From contig NTKG01000005.1 of the NCBI GenBank assembly GCA_002457305.1, forward strand, positions 1 through 46,432: a stretch of 46,432 nucleotides of DNA, written 5' to 3'. A program made the translations under genes and the position numbers. The first letter of the stretch is position 1, and every line of letters begins with the position of its first letter. Shown one piece after another: positions 8,634-17,691 of the stretch. The stretch comes from Bacteroidetes bacterium MED-G21 (GTDB lineage Bacteria > Bacteroidota > Bacteroidia > Flavobacteriales > UBA7430). Below the pieces are notes generated by a model, which searched no databases, was not told the origin of the DNA, and worked only from the letters and a program-made list of their open reading frames with translations.

Positions 8634-9029
8634 CTATATGTCTTCGAATTCAATATTTGTGAAAGAATTAGAATCTTTATCTCCATCTTCTTTTGAATCA
8701 TCTCCTTTATTGTCTTCTTCTTTGCTGTCTGAACTTTCATTCTCTTTAGGCTCGTAATCTGAAATGATTTCCTCACCTTTTTCATCGATTATAAATTTTG
8801 TGACATCATCAAAAATTTCTTTAAATCGAGCGAAGTCTTCTTTGTAAAGGTAGATTTTATGTTTTTTGTAGTATGCAGAACCATCTTCATTAGTGTGCTT
8901 CTTACTTTCTGTAATTGTTAAATAATAATCGTCTGCCCGAGTAGATCTTACGTCAAAGAAGTAAGTTCTTCTTCCTGCTCTCAAAATTTTTGAGAAAATC
9001 TCCTGTGATTTATTATCGTGTCCTTCCAT
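8634..9029 (-). CDS. PUR-domain (DUF3276) nucleic-acid-binding protein
   Basis: 131 residues. Residues about 8-90 form a PUR-alpha-like repeat (RAGRRTYFFDVRST, then YYLTITESKK, YKKHKIYLYKEDFARF). The family is small ssDNA/RNA-binding proteins of the DUF3276 type widespread in Bacteroidota, whose cellular role is not established. The last about 40 residues are a low-complexity, strongly acidic Glu/Asp/Ser/Lys tail, expected to be disordered. It lies 85 bp downstream of the ABC exporter gene. Confidence 0.85.
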   Translation of the reverse strand: MEGHDNKSQEIFSKILRAGRRTYFFDVRSTRADDYYLTITESKKHTNEDGSAYYKKHKIYLYKEDFARFKEIFDDVTKFIIDEKGEEIISDYEPKENESSDSKEEDNKGDDSKEDGDKDSNSFTNIEFEDI

Positions 9030-9114
9030 GATTTTTATTTATTTCTTTTTAATTCCCTCAAATCTTGTAAAAATTATCCTTAAATAAAAGTAAAAACAAA
9101 AAAAGTGTTAATAA

Positions 9115-10878
9115 TTACTTTGATTCAGCTAATTGTTTTTTGAAAATTTTACTGTACTCACCATTCTTATTCACTAGTGTATTATGATCTCCTTGTTCTA
9201 TAATTTCACCTTCTTTTAATAAAATAATTTGGTCTGCATGCTTAATTGATGATATTCTATGAGAGATTATGATGCAGGTATTGTTTTGACTTTGTTCTTT
9301 AATGTTTTTAAGAATGAGTTCTTCTGTTTCTGTATCAACGGCAGATAAGCAATCGTCTAATAACATGAATTTTGGTTCCCTAATAAGTGCCCTTGCAATT
9401 GATAATCTTTGTTTTTGACCCCCTGAAAGTGTGACGCCTCTTTCGCCAATAATGGTTTTAAATTGATTTTTAAATTGCTTGATGTTATTGTATATAACAG
9501 CTTTTTTTGCTGCATGTGTTACTTCATCTTCTGTGCATTCTTGCTTACCAAAAGCAATGTTATTATATATAGAGTCAGAAAATAAAAAAGATTCTTGTGG
9601 AACGTATCCAATGGCACTTCTTAAATCATATAAGTTTACATTTTTTATATTTTCACCACCAATACTAATTGTGCCCGAATCAACATCACTAATACGACAG
9701 AGCAATTCTGCAAGTGTGCTTTTTCCAGATCCAATTGGCCCGATTATTCCCAAAGTTTCTCCTTGTTTTAAAGTAAAAGAAATATTTTTGATGGCTTGAA
9801 TACCAGTGTCTTCATATGTAAATGATACTTTGTCAAATTTAATATCTCCAAAAATATGATTTGATTCAGAAATAGGGTTTTTAATTTCTGGCTCTTCTTG
9901 TAAAAATTCATTTATACGTTTTTGAGAAGCTGCAGATCTTTGTACAATAGATGTTACCCATCCAAGAGATGCCACTGGCCAAGTAAGCATGTTTACATAA
10001 ATAACAAATGTGGCTATATCTCCAACTTGAATGTGACCAGCTATAGCTTCTAAACCCCCAATATAAATTGTAAATAGTGTACTTAAGCCTATGAGTAAAA
10101 TCATTAAAGGAAAGAACAACGCATTTACTCTTACTAGATCCAAATTTTTATGTTTGTAATCTTTGGCTGCATCCATAAATTGATTTTGTACAAAATTTTC
10201 TTGAGTATATGATTTTATCACTCGGATTCCAGAAAATGTTTCCTGGCTTATACTAGAAAGTTTTGAAAGTTGCCTTTGCACAATTTCACTCTTTATATTC
10301 ATCACACTACTTACTTTATAGATGGCAACCACTAGGATTGGTAGTGGGCTCAGTGCGTATAAAGTAAGCGTGGGGCTTATACTTGTCATTTTTGGTATGA
10401 TAAGAGCGATACTGATTATAAGGTTTGTGCTGTAAAGTATAGCTGGTCCTAAGAACATTCTAACCCGACTTACATCTTCACTTATTCTATTCATCAAATC
10501 CCCAGTTTTATTTCTTTTATAAAAAGAAAGACTCAATCTTTGATAGTGATCGTATATTTCGTTTTTAAGATCGTACTCAATCATTCTCGACATGACAATA
10601 ATGGTTTGCCGCATAAAAAACATAAATAAACCCTTACACATAGCAAAGGCTAGAACCAAAAACACATAATAGGTTAGTTGGTTTTTTATGAGTCCTTGAA
10701 CTTGATTATCTGAATAGGATTTTTCGTTTAAGGCATCGCTTATGATATTAAATACTTCGCCTATATATATTGGAGGGTATAAACCGAAAATATTGGAGAT
10801 AAATATGAAAATCAATCCCAAAATTAATCTGAAGCGGTAGTTCCAGAAATATTTATTTAGATAAAGGAGAGCTTTCAT
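9115..10878 (-). CDS. ABC exporter half-transporter (fused permease and ATPase)
   Basis: 587 residues: six-helix type I exporter domain (about 1-310) then a nucleotide-binding domain (about 340-587). Walker A GPIGSGKST is near 380, signature LSGGQKQR near 484, Walker B FMLLDDC near 505 and a switch His in IIISHRIS near 540. The residue after the Walker B Asp, normally the catalytic Glu, is Asp (LLDD). Such a site is usual in the degenerate half of heterodimeric exporters such as BmrC-type proteins. No partner half-transporter is adjacent. The substrate is unknown; lipid or drug export is typical of the family. Confidence 0.88.
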   Translation of the reverse strand: MKALLYLNKYFWNYRFRLILGLIFIFISNIFGLYPPIYIGEVFNIISDALNEKSYSDNQVQGLIKNQLTYYVFLVLAFAMCKGLFMFFMRQTIIVMSRMIEYDLKNEIYDHYQRLSLSFYKRNKTGDLMNRISEDVSRVRMFLGPAILYSTNLIISIALIIPKMTSISPTLTLYALSPLPILVVAIYKVSSVMNIKSEIVQRQLSKLSSISQETFSGIRVIKSYTQENFVQNQFMDAAKDYKHKNLDLVRVNALFFPLMILLIGLSTLFTIYIGGLEAIAGHIQVGDIATFVIYVNMLTWPVASLGWVTSIVQRSAASQKRINEFLQEEPEIKNPISESNHIFGDIKFDKVSFTYEDTGIQAIKNISFTLKQGETLGIIGPIGSGKSTLAELLCRISDVDSGTISIGGENIKNVNLYDLRSAIGYVPQESFLFSDSIYNNIAFGKQECTEDEVTHAAKKAVIYNNIKQFKNQFKTIIGERGVTLSGGQKQRLSIARALIREPKFMLLDDCLSAVDTETEELILKNIKEQSQNNTCIIISHRISSIKHADQIILLKEGEIIEQGDHNTLVNKNGEYSKIFKKQLAESK

Positions 10879-11066
10879 TAATGACGTTGAGTGAAGTTTA
10901 TCTCTAAATTATACAAGTTTAATTCTAAGTTCAAAAATACAGTTCTATTAGATATAAATCTTTATGAAGTGAATAAAACCTTTATAGAGATTTATGAAGA
11001 TTGTTTTTTTATATTTGCTGCCAATATTTAATTGTCACGCATTTTTCGTTCATTGATTCCATATCT

Positions 11067-12011
11067 ATGCTAAATAGAAGACATATTCGAATTAAAGTAC
11101 TTCAAATTTTGTACGCTTTTTTTCATTCAGATAGTGATGATTTGTTAAAGTGTGAGCGAGAATTGGAAAATAGTATTCAACATACTCAGTCCTTATATTT
11201 TCATTTATTGTTGTTGTTGGTTGATTTAAAGTTGCTGGCTAAAACAAAAATAGAAAAAGGGAGGGATAAGTTACTTCCTTCTCAGGGTGATTTAAATCCA
11301 AATACTAAGTTTATTGACAATAAAATATTTAGTCTTTTAAAACAGAATTTAGATCAAGTTGATAAATCGAATTTAGAGCCTAATTACTGGCTTGGTCATA
11401 CTGATATACAGATAAAATTATTAGGTCAAATTCAGGAGTCAGAGTTGTACAGAGCATACATGGATAAATCGAGCCATTCCTTTATTGAAGATCGTAAATT
11501 TATTTCAAATCTATTTAATGAATTTATTGCTCCAAATGAAGACTTACATTCGTTTTTAGGTGAAAAGAGTATTTATTGGTTAGATGACTTTTCTATTGTT
11601 AATTTATCAGTTATTAAAACTTTAAAGTCTTTTAAGGATGACAATTTGGAACAGAAAGTTTTATTGCCTTTATTTAAGAATGAAGACGATAAAAAATATG
11701 CTTTTAGTTTACTTAAAAAAACCATCGTTAATTCAGAAGATTATAAAAAATATATTGGAGAAACTGCTAGCAATTGGGATGAAGAACGCATCTCTAGTAT
11801 GGATCAATTGCTTATGCAAATGGCAATATGTGAATTGCTAAATTTTGAAACGATTCCTGTTAAAGTTACTTTAAATGAATACATAGAATTGTCTAAGGAT
11901 TATTCTAGTCTTAAAAGTAAAGTTTTTATTAATGGCGTCATTGATAAATTAGCAGTTCGGTTTAAAAAAGAAAAAAAAATAAAAAAGTTAGGTAGGGGCT
12001 TAGTTGAATAA
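11067..12011 (+). CDS. nusB: Transcription antitermination factor NusB, long Bacteroidota form
   Basis: 314 residues from the ATG at 11067. I prefer this over an upstream TTG at 11001 because MLNRRHIRIKVLQILYAF is the conserved NusB N-terminus. The NusB helical fold is seen at the C-terminal end (DQLLMQMAICELLNFETIPVKVTLNEYIELSKDYSS). A long insertion makes it more than twice the size of E. coli NusB (139 residues), as in other Bacteroidota. NusB with NusE forms the antitermination complex on rRNA operons. DUF1573 and yajC follow on the same strand. Confidence 0.88.
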   Translation: MLNRRHIRIKVLQILYAFFHSDSDDLLKCERELENSIQHTQSLYFHLLLLLVDLKLLAKTKIEKGRDKLLPSQGDLNPNTKFIDNKIFSLLKQNLDQVDKSNLEPNYWLGHTDIQIKLLGQIQESELYRAYMDKSSHSFIEDRKFISNLFNEFIAPNEDLHSFLGEKSIYWLDDFSIVNLSVIKTLKSFKDDNLEQKVLLPLFKNEDDKKYAFSLLKKTIVNSEDYKKYIGETASNWDEERISSMDQLLMQMAICELLNFETIPVKVTLNEYIELSKDYSSLKSKVFINGVIDKLAVRFKKEKKIKKLGRGLVE

Positions 12012-12034
12012 ATGTGCTGAGAACTCTACATTTG
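12004..12034 (+). promoter_or_regulatory. Promoter of the DUF1573-yajC genes
   Basis: TTG at 12004-12006, then exactly 20 bp, then TACATTTG at 12027-12034: a full Bacteroidota -33/-7 arrangement. It overlaps the last codons of nusB and lies 20 bp before the DUF1573 ATG, so these two genes can be expressed apart from nusB. Confidence 0.65.
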
Positions 12035-12054
12035 TTTAAGATAAAAAAGTAAGT

Positions 12055-12510
12055 ATGAAAAATAGTATTGTTATCGTATTTTTAAGTGTTATGTGTATTG
12101 CTTGTAATGATAATGCAGCGTCTAAAATTGATGTTACGAATCAGGTAAAACCTACTAGAGTTAGTTTAGATCAAGTAGATACACCTACAAACGCTAAAAT
12201 GGATTTTGAGTCTACAGAATGGGATTTTGGTGAAATTGATCAAGGAGATGCTGTAGACTATGCCTTTAAGTTTATAAATTCTGGTACAGATCCACTTATC
12301 ATTACAAATGCTAAAGGATCTTGTGGATGTACAGTTCCTGAATGGCCTAGAGAACCTGTTGCTCCAGGTGCAACAGGTGTTATTAATGTAAAGTATAATA
12401 GTAAAGGTAAAAAAGGAAAACAAAACAAGCGTGTTACTTTAACGACTAATATGGTCCCTAGTCAACAAGTTCTTATCGTTAAAGGACAAGTAAATATAAA
12501 AGAAGAATAA
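12055..12510 (+). CDS. DUF1573 domain lipoprotein
   Basis: 151 residues. The signal peptide ends in a lipobox-like CIAC with Cys17, so it is likely lipid-anchored. Residues about 50-145 form a DUF1573 immunoglobulin-like beta-sandwich with the hallmarks WDFGEIDQGDAV, FKFINSGTDPLIITNAKGSCGCTVPEWP and APGATGVINVKYNSKGK. The family function is unknown; it is periplasmic or surface-exposed by inference. Its stop codon overlaps the yajC start by one base (TAATG), suggesting translational coupling. The nusB-DUF1573-yajC order is common in Bacteroidota. Confidence 0.87.
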   Translation: MKNSIVIVFLSVMCIACNDNAASKIDVTNQVKPTRVSLDQVDTPTNAKMDFESTEWDFGEIDQGDAVDYAFKFINSGTDPLIITNAKGSCGCTVPEWPREPVAPGATGVINVKYNSKGKKGKQNKRVTLTTNMVPSQQVLIVKGQVNIKEE

Positions 12511-12794
12511 TGTTAACAATTTTATTACAAACAACTCCAGCGAATGGAATCACGAGCTTTTTGCCCTTGATTTTAATTATTATAATATTTTATTTTTTTA
12601 TGATTAGGCCTCAAGTAAAAAAGCAAAAAGCTGAGGCGAAGTTTCGATCTGAAATCAAAAAAGGAGATAAGGTTTTGACTATAGGAGGCATTCATGCTAA
12701 AGTTTTAGAGGTGCATGAATCTACTTTACTTCTTCAAGCATATGGGGGTACAGCAAAATTTAAGATTAATAAAAATGCAATTGCAAAGGTTTAA
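12510..12794 (+). CDS. yajC: Preprotein translocase subunit YajC
   Basis: 94 residues with a single N-terminal transmembrane helix (about 14-33, LPLILIIIIFYFFMIRPQVK) ending in the family motif FMIRPQ, followed by the small cytoplasmic domain (GDKVLTIGGIHAKV). YajC associates with SecDF at the inner membrane and helps protein export; secDF is not in this window. It starts inside the stop codon of the DUF1573 gene. It converges on purB with about 30 bp between stops. Confidence 0.92.
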   Translation: MLTILLQTTPANGITSFLPLILIIIIFYFFMIRPQVKKQKAEAKFRSEIKKGDKVLTIGGIHAKVLEVHESTLLLQAYGGTAKFKINKNAIAKV

Positions 12795-12824
12795 CACCTT
12801 TTATTGGAATTATACATTTTGCTT

Positions 12825-14168
12825 TTATATTCCTGTATAATTTTGTGGCGTTATCTGTTTTAATTCGGCTTTTAAAGTATCACTGACTTCCAATGTATCA
12901 ATAAAGTCTGAAATACTTGATTGAGTAATCGAAGCATTAGTTCTTGTAAGGCCTTTTAATGCTTCATATGGCGAAGGGTAAGCTTCTCTTCTAAGTATGG
13001 TCTGAATAGCTTCAGCAACCACAGCCCAATTTTCTTCTAGGTCACCTATAATATTATCTTCTCGAATAATGAGTTTATTAAGACCTCTTAGTAGAGAACT
13101 AAAAGCAATCATTGTGTGCGCAAATGGAACGCCAACATTTCTTAATACAGTTGAGTCAGTCAAATCTCTTTGCAAGCGTGAAATCGGAAGTTTAGCAGCT
13201 AGATGTTCAAAAAGAGCATTTGCAACACCAATGTTCCCTTCTGAATTTTCAAAATCAATAGGGTTTACTTTATGAGGCATGGCTGATGAACCAACCTCAC
13301 CCGCTTTAATTTTTTGTTTAAAATAATCCATTGAGATGTATGTCCATACATCTCGGTCTAAATCTAAAAGAATGTTATTAATTCGCTTCATGGCATCGAA
13401 AAGTGCAGCCAAATTGTCGTAATGTTCAATTTGTGTGGTCGGATGAGATCGATCTAGACCTAAAATATTGTTTACAAAGTGATTTCCAAATTCCAACCAG
13501 TTCTGATTTGGATAAGCAACAACATGGGCATTAAAATTACCAGTTGCACCGCCAAATTTAGCTGAGAAAGGAATGGCTTTTAATTGAATTAATTGTTGGT
13601 TTAACCGTGCTATAAATACGTCAATTTCTTTTCCCATTCTTGTTGGTGAAGCAGGCTGACCATGCGTTCTGGCTAGTAGGGGAATATCACTCCACTCTGT
13701 AGAAAGTTCTTTCAATTTTGAAATTACTTTTTCCAATTGTGGAAGGTATTGTTCTTGAACCGCTTCTTTAAGTGATAGTGGGACAGAAGTGTTATTAATG
13801 TCTTGAGAAGTTAAGCCAAAGTGAATAAATTCTTTATATGATTCTAGGTTAAGCGTGTCAAATTTTTCTTTGATAAAGTATTCAACTGCTTTAACATCAT
13901 GATTCGTAACTTTTTCAATATCTTTTATGCTATGCGCATCTTCTTCGCTAAATTCTTGGTATATGGTTCTTAATGAAGGGTAAATAGATTTGTTTATATT
14001 TTTTAACTGAGGTAGTGGCAGCTTACACAAAGCAATAAAATACTCAATTTCTACTCTTACACGATATCGAATCAGTGCGTATTCAGAAAAATAACCAGCC
14101 AATTCTTTTACTGATTTTCGGTAACGACCGTCAACAGGAGAGATCGCAGTGAGGGCATTTAAATTCAT
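12825..14168 (-). CDS. purB: Adenylosuccinate lyase
   Basis: 447 residues from the ATG at 14168 (MNLNALTAISPVDGRY), chosen over an upstream in-frame Met at 14195 because the conserved N-terminus starts here and a -7 element lies just beyond. This fumarase/aspartase superfamily enzyme acts twice in purine synthesis, cleaving SAICAR and adenylosuccinate to release fumarate. Visible motifs are TSQDINNTS, ARTHGQPASPT (catalytic His) and the flexible signature loop GSSAMPHKVNP with the catalytic Ser. The length matches the E. coli-type enzyme (456). Confidence 0.94.
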   Translation of the reverse strand: MNLNALTAISPVDGRYRKSVKELAGYFSEYALIRYRVRVEIEYFIALCKLPLPQLKNINKSIYPSLRTIYQEFSEEDAHSIKDIEKVTNHDVKAVEYFIKEKFDTLNLESYKEFIHFGLTSQDINNTSVPLSLKEAVQEQYLPQLEKVISKLKELSTEWSDIPLLARTHGQPASPTRMGKEIDVFIARLNQQLIQLKAIPFSAKFGGATGNFNAHVVAYPNQNWLEFGNHFVNNILGLDRSHPTTQIEHYDNLAALFDAMKRINNILLDLDRDVWTYISMDYFKQKIKAGEVGSSAMPHKVNPIDFENSEGNIGVANALFEHLAAKLPISRLQRDLTDSTVLRNVGVPFAHTMIAFSSLLRGLNKLIIREDNIIGDLEENWAVVAEAIQTILRREAYPSPYEALKGLTRTNASITQSSISDFIDTLEVSDTLKAELKQITPQNYTGI

Positions 14169-14192
14169 ATTTGTGTCTTGAAAGTTGATGTG

Positions 14193-14200
14193 CAAAGGTA
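14193..14200 (-). promoter_or_regulatory. -7 promoter element of purB
   Basis: TACCTTTG on the minus strand, a perfect TAnnTTTG match 24 bp upstream of the purB ATG, followed by CA. No convincing -33 element is seen. Confidence 0.55.
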
Positions 14201-14281
14201 ATAAAACCCTAGTTTTACAGATTATATTATCATAATTAAGTTTTTTAAACTTTATATGCTAGTTGTCTTATATATCTAGAT

Positions 14282-14755
14282 ATGAAAAAGGAAGTGGTAA
14301 TTCGCCGTTGTGAAACAAAAGAAGATTTTGAAATCGCTAAAGCAATAACTCATGATTATATGATTTGGCTAGGCATGGATTTAGGCTTTCAAAATACGGA
14401 TAAAGAATTTGCTGTTTTTAATCGCATGTATGGAGAAGCAGGTGGTGCTTATATTTATGCTCTCATAAATGGAGAGATAGCTGGAGGTGCAGGTTTCCGG
14501 AAACTTAGTAATGATATCTGTGAAATGAAAAGGCTTTATGTCTATGAGGATTATAGAGGTTGTGGTTTAGCTTTTCGGCTTTGTCATGAACTTATATCTA
14601 TTTCTAAGTCATTGTTATACCGTAAAATGAGACTTGATACAATTTCTAGACTTGTAAAAGCAAATTCGTTGTACGACAAAATTGGTTTTAGAGACATTCC
14701 AAAATATTATGATAATCCTGATCCAACTGTAAGATACATGGAAATAGATATTTAG
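14282..14755 (+). CDS. GNAT-family N-acetyltransferase
   Basis: 157 residues with a GNAT fold. The acetyl-CoA-binding motif A is at about residues 88-105: MKRLYVYEDYRGCGLAF, with the RGCGLA pyrophosphate loop. A terminal NSLYDKIGFRDIPKYYDNP is also typical of the superfamily. The substrate cannot be predicted. It is divergent from purB across a 113-bp intergenic region and is followed by DUF456 after 95 bp. Confidence 0.85.
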   Translation: MKKEVVIRRCETKEDFEIAKAITHDYMIWLGMDLGFQNTDKEFAVFNRMYGEAGGAYIYALINGEIAGGAGFRKLSNDICEMKRLYVYEDYRGCGLAFRLCHELISISKSLLYRKMRLDTISRLVKANSLYDKIGFRDIPKYYDNPDPTVRYMEIDI

Positions 14756-14823
14756 TTTTTCTTACCTAAACATCAATACTCAAAAAAAATGTTAATAGTT
14801 TCAGAAATACTAATTTTATCTAA

Positions 14824-14831
14824 TACTTTTG
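14824..14831 (+). promoter_or_regulatory. -7 promoter element upstream of DUF456-mqnA
   Basis: TACTTTTG is a perfect TAnnTTTG match 19 bp before the ATG at 14851. No clear -33 element. Confidence 0.45.
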
Positions 14832-14850
14832 AGCTGAAATTATAAGATAC

Positions 14851-15330
14851 ATGGTCACAGTAATTTTTATCATTGCTTTTGTTTTACTTATTCTTGGTTT
14901 ATTAGGTAGTATGATTCCAGGACTTCCGGGACCCCCTCTTTCTTTTATTGGAATTTTACTTATTCACTTTTTTACTGGCACACAGTTTAGTACTTCTTTT
15001 TTATTGACATGGGCAGTTATTGTTGTTCTGGTGTTTTTATTAGACTACTTTATGCAAGTATGGGGTGTAAAGAAATTTGGAGGAGGGCGTAAAGCTATTT
15101 TAGGAACTTTTTTAGGGCTTTTTATGGGGTTGCTCTTTCCACCAGTAGGCTTATTAATTGGTCCTTTTATTGGTGCATTTATAGGTGCACTTATAGAAGT
15201 ACAGGGTGATAATACTCGGGCTTTAAATGTGGCTATAGGTTCGTTTATTGGTTTTGTTACAGGAACAATTTTGAAATTGGTGGTTAGCTCAGTGTTATTG
15301 TATTACGCTATTCATAATATTTATTTTTAA
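14851..15330 (+). CDS. DUF456 family membrane protein
   Basis: 159 residues, almost entirely hydrophobic, with three to five predicted membrane segments and the family hallmarks GSMIPGLPGPPLSFIGILL near the N-terminus and a Gly-rich GPFIGAFIGALIEV stretch near 105-120. DUF456 proteins are integral membrane proteins of unknown function. Its stop overlaps the start of mqnA by one base (TAATG), so the two are translationally coupled. Confidence 0.85.
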   Translation: MVTVIFIIAFVLLILGLLGSMIPGLPGPPLSFIGILLIHFFTGTQFSTSFLLTWAVIVVLVFLLDYFMQVWGVKKFGGGRKAILGTFLGLFMGLLFPPVGLLIGPFIGAFIGALIEVQGDNTRALNVAIGSFIGFVTGTILKLVVSSVLLYYAIHNIYF

Positions 15331-16085
15331 TGAAGGAAATGATTAATGTTGTTGCGGTATCTTATTTGAACACCCTTCCTTTTATTTATGGAATTCTAAA
15401 TGATAAAGATTTAATGTCGCAAATAAATTTGAGATTAGAATACCCCTCAAAGTGTGCTGACTTTCTTAAATCTGGTGAAGTTGATCTGGGTCTTATTCCA
15501 ATCATTGAGCTTATAGATATGCCTTATTCTGAAATTATTGGAGACCACTGTATTGGGGCCGAAGGCAAGGTTAAAACGGTGATGCTTTATAGTAATTGTC
15601 CTTTAAATGAAATTTCATCAATTGCTTTAGATTACCAATCACGAACTTCAGTTATGTTAGTTAAAATATTGGCTAAGAATTTTTGGAAAATTGATGTTGA
15701 ATTTTTTGATGCGTATGAAGACTATATAGATGGTATTTCTAACAATAATGCCGGCTTAGTTATTGGTGACAGGACTTTTAATTTGAAAGATTCTTTTTTA
15801 TATGAGTATGATCTTGCAGAAGAGTGGTTTAAGTATACAAATCTGCCATTTGTTTTTGCTTGTTGGGTTGCTAATAAGCCATTAAGTGATGCATTTAAAC
15901 AGCAGTTTAGTGATGCTTTAAAATACGGTTTGGATCATAAGGCACTTGTAGTTGATGAATACACTAAAAATCAAAATACTAATATTGATTTAGAGCACTA
16001 TTTTAGCGCGTATATTTCTTGGGACTTTGATGCACAAAAAAAAGCTGGATTAAAAAAGTTTTTATCGCTTTCTAAGAATTTATAA
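15330..16085 (+). CDS. mqnA: Chorismate dehydratase MqnA (futalosine menaquinone pathway)
   Basis: 251 residues with a periplasmic-binding-protein-like fold. The N-terminus INVVAVSYLNTLPFIYGI, the GEVDLGLIPIIEL segment, SRTSVMLVKIL and the LPFVFACWVAN segment are the MqnA pattern. MqnA converts chorismate to 3-enolpyruvylbenzoate, the first committed step of the futalosine route to menaquinone. No other mqn gene is in the window. A generic substrate-binding protein is unlikely because there is no signal peptide. It overlaps DUF456 by one base. Confidence 0.82.
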   Translation: MKEMINVVAVSYLNTLPFIYGILNDKDLMSQINLRLEYPSKCADFLKSGEVDLGLIPIIELIDMPYSEIIGDHCIGAEGKVKTVMLYSNCPLNEISSIALDYQSRTSVMLVKILAKNFWKIDVEFFDAYEDYIDGISNNNAGLVIGDRTFNLKDSFLYEYDLAEEWFKYTNLPFVFACWVANKPLSDAFKQQFSDALKYGLDHKALVVDEYTKNQNTNIDLEHYFSAYISWDFDAQKKAGLKKFLSLSKNL

Positions 16086-16125
16086 TTTAGATCAATAAGG
16101 TCTCTAAATATTAAATTCAGCCGTT

Positions 16126-17676
16126 TTATTTAGCATAATTTACAGCTCTTGTTTCTCTAATTACAGTCACTTTTACTTGACCTGGGTAGGTCATTTCGTT
16201 TTGTATTTTTTGGGAAATTTCGAATGAAATTGCAGCAGCTTTTTCATCATTGACTTTTTCACTTTCTACAATTACTCTTAGTTCTCTTCCAGCCTGAATT
16301 GCATAAGATTTTATAACTCCAGGGTGTGTAAGCGCAATATTTTCTAGCTCTTTTATTCGTTGAATATAAGATTCAACAATTTCTCTACGTGCGCCAGGTC
16401 GCGCACCTGAAATTGCATCACAAACTTGAATAATAGGGGCGATGATGCTTGTCATTTCAATTTCATCATGGTGTGCACCAATTGCATTACAAATATCCGG
16501 TTTTTCACCATGTTTTTCAGCGATTTTCATTCCTAGAATTGCGTGTGGCAATTCTGGTTCATCATCAGGTACTTTACCAATATCATGTAACAATCCAGCA
16601 CGTTTAGCCGCTTTAGCATTTAGTCCAAGTTCTGATGCCATAGTAGCACATAGGTTAGCGGTTTCTCTACTGTGTTGTAATAAGTTTTGACCGTATGAAG
16701 AACGGTAACGCATACGTCCAACCATTCTAATTAATTCAGGATGAAGCCCATGAATTCCAAGGTCTATACAGGTACGTTTCCCTGTCTCGATAATCTCATT
16801 TTCCAATTGTTTGCTCGTTTTTGAAACGACTTCCTCAATCCTAGCTGGATGAATACGTCCATCGCTAACTAGTTTGTGTAGTGAAAGACGAGCAATTTCT
16901 CTTCGAATTGGATCAAAACAAGAAAGAATAATTGCTTCAGGTGTATCATCAACAACTATCTCTACACCAGTTGCAGCTTCTAATGCACGGATATTTCTAC
17001 CTTCTCTACCAATAATACGTCCTTTAATGTCATCACTTTCAATATTAAAGATAGATACTGAATTCTCTATAGAATGCTCTGTTGCAACTCTTTGTATGGT
17101 TTGAATAACGATTTTTTTAGCTTCGTTATTTGCAGTTAGCTTTGCTTCTTCTATTGTGTCTTGAATTAAAGACATTGCTTCGGTTTTAGCTTCTCCTTTT
17201 AAAGCCTCAACTAGCTGCTCCTTTGCGTCTTCAGCACTCATGCCTGAAATAGTCTCTAAAGCATTAACTTGGCGGGTGTGAACCTTTTCTAGTTCCTCTT
17301 TTTTTCGTTCAATTATGTCTAATTGATTTGAAAGGTTTTCACGTTTTTTATCAAGTTCTTTAGCTTTTCTTTTTGATTCTTCAAGTCGCTGATTCAGTTT
17401 AGAATCTTTTTCTTTTGCTTTTGTTTCTAAATCTGAAATTTTTTGGTTGCGACTGTTGATGAATTTTTCATGTTCACTTTTAAGTTCTATAAACTTTTCT
17501 TTTGCTTGAAGTATTTTATCTTTTTTTATCTGTTCTGAGGCTTTTTCAGCGTCTTTTAATATGTTTTCAGATTTACGTTCTATTGATTTACGAAGTACTG
17601 TAGACGCACTTATATAACCTATTATTAAGGTTATAATGCTCGTAATTGCTAATGTTATCATAATTTCTGTAGTCAT
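16126..17676 (-). CDS. rny: Ribonuclease Y
   Basis: 516 residues. N-terminal transmembrane helix (about 5-22), a long Lys/Glu-rich coiled coil (about 30-155), a KH domain containing [15 protein letters not shown] (about 215-270) and an HD domain with the metal motif LLHDIGK (about 355-365) and GAHHDE. RNase Y is a membrane-bound endoribonuclease that starts mRNA decay. Length and domain order are standard. Upstream on the same strand are the 6S-like RNA and zapA. Confidence 0.95.
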   Translation of the reverse strand: MTTEIMITLAITSIITLIIGYISASTVLRKSIERKSENILKDAEKASEQIKKDKILQAKEKFIELKSEHEKFINSRNQKISDLETKAKEKDSKLNQRLEESKRKAKELDKKRENLSNQLDIIERKKEELEKVHTRQVNALETISGMSAEDAKEQLVEALKGEAKTEAMSLIQDTIEEAKLTANNEAKKIVIQTIQRVATEHSIENSVSIFNIESDDIKGRIIGREGRNIRALEAATGVEIVVDDTPEAIILSCFDPIRREIARLSLHKLVSDGRIHPARIEEVVSKTSKQLENEIIETGKRTCIDLGIHGLHPELIRMVGRMRYRSSYGQNLLQHSRETANLCATMASELGLNAKAAKRAGLLHDIGKVPDDEPELPHAILGMKIAEKHGEKPDICNAIGAHHDEIEMTSIIAPIIQVCDAISGARPGARREIVESYIQRIKELENIALTHPGVIKSYAIQAGRELRVIVESEKVNDEKAAAISFEISQKIQNEMTYPGQVKVTVIRETRAVNYAK

Positions 17677-17691
17677 ACTTAGTGTTGTTGT

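Noticed and set aside
8594-8785. Minus-strand small frame overlapping the PUR gene end
   Set aside because: It lies in another frame of a low-complexity acidic region and shows no protein pattern.
11001-11066. TTG-initiated N-terminal extension of NusB
   Set aside because: The ATG at 11067 gives the conserved NusB N-terminus; the extra 22 residues are not family-like.
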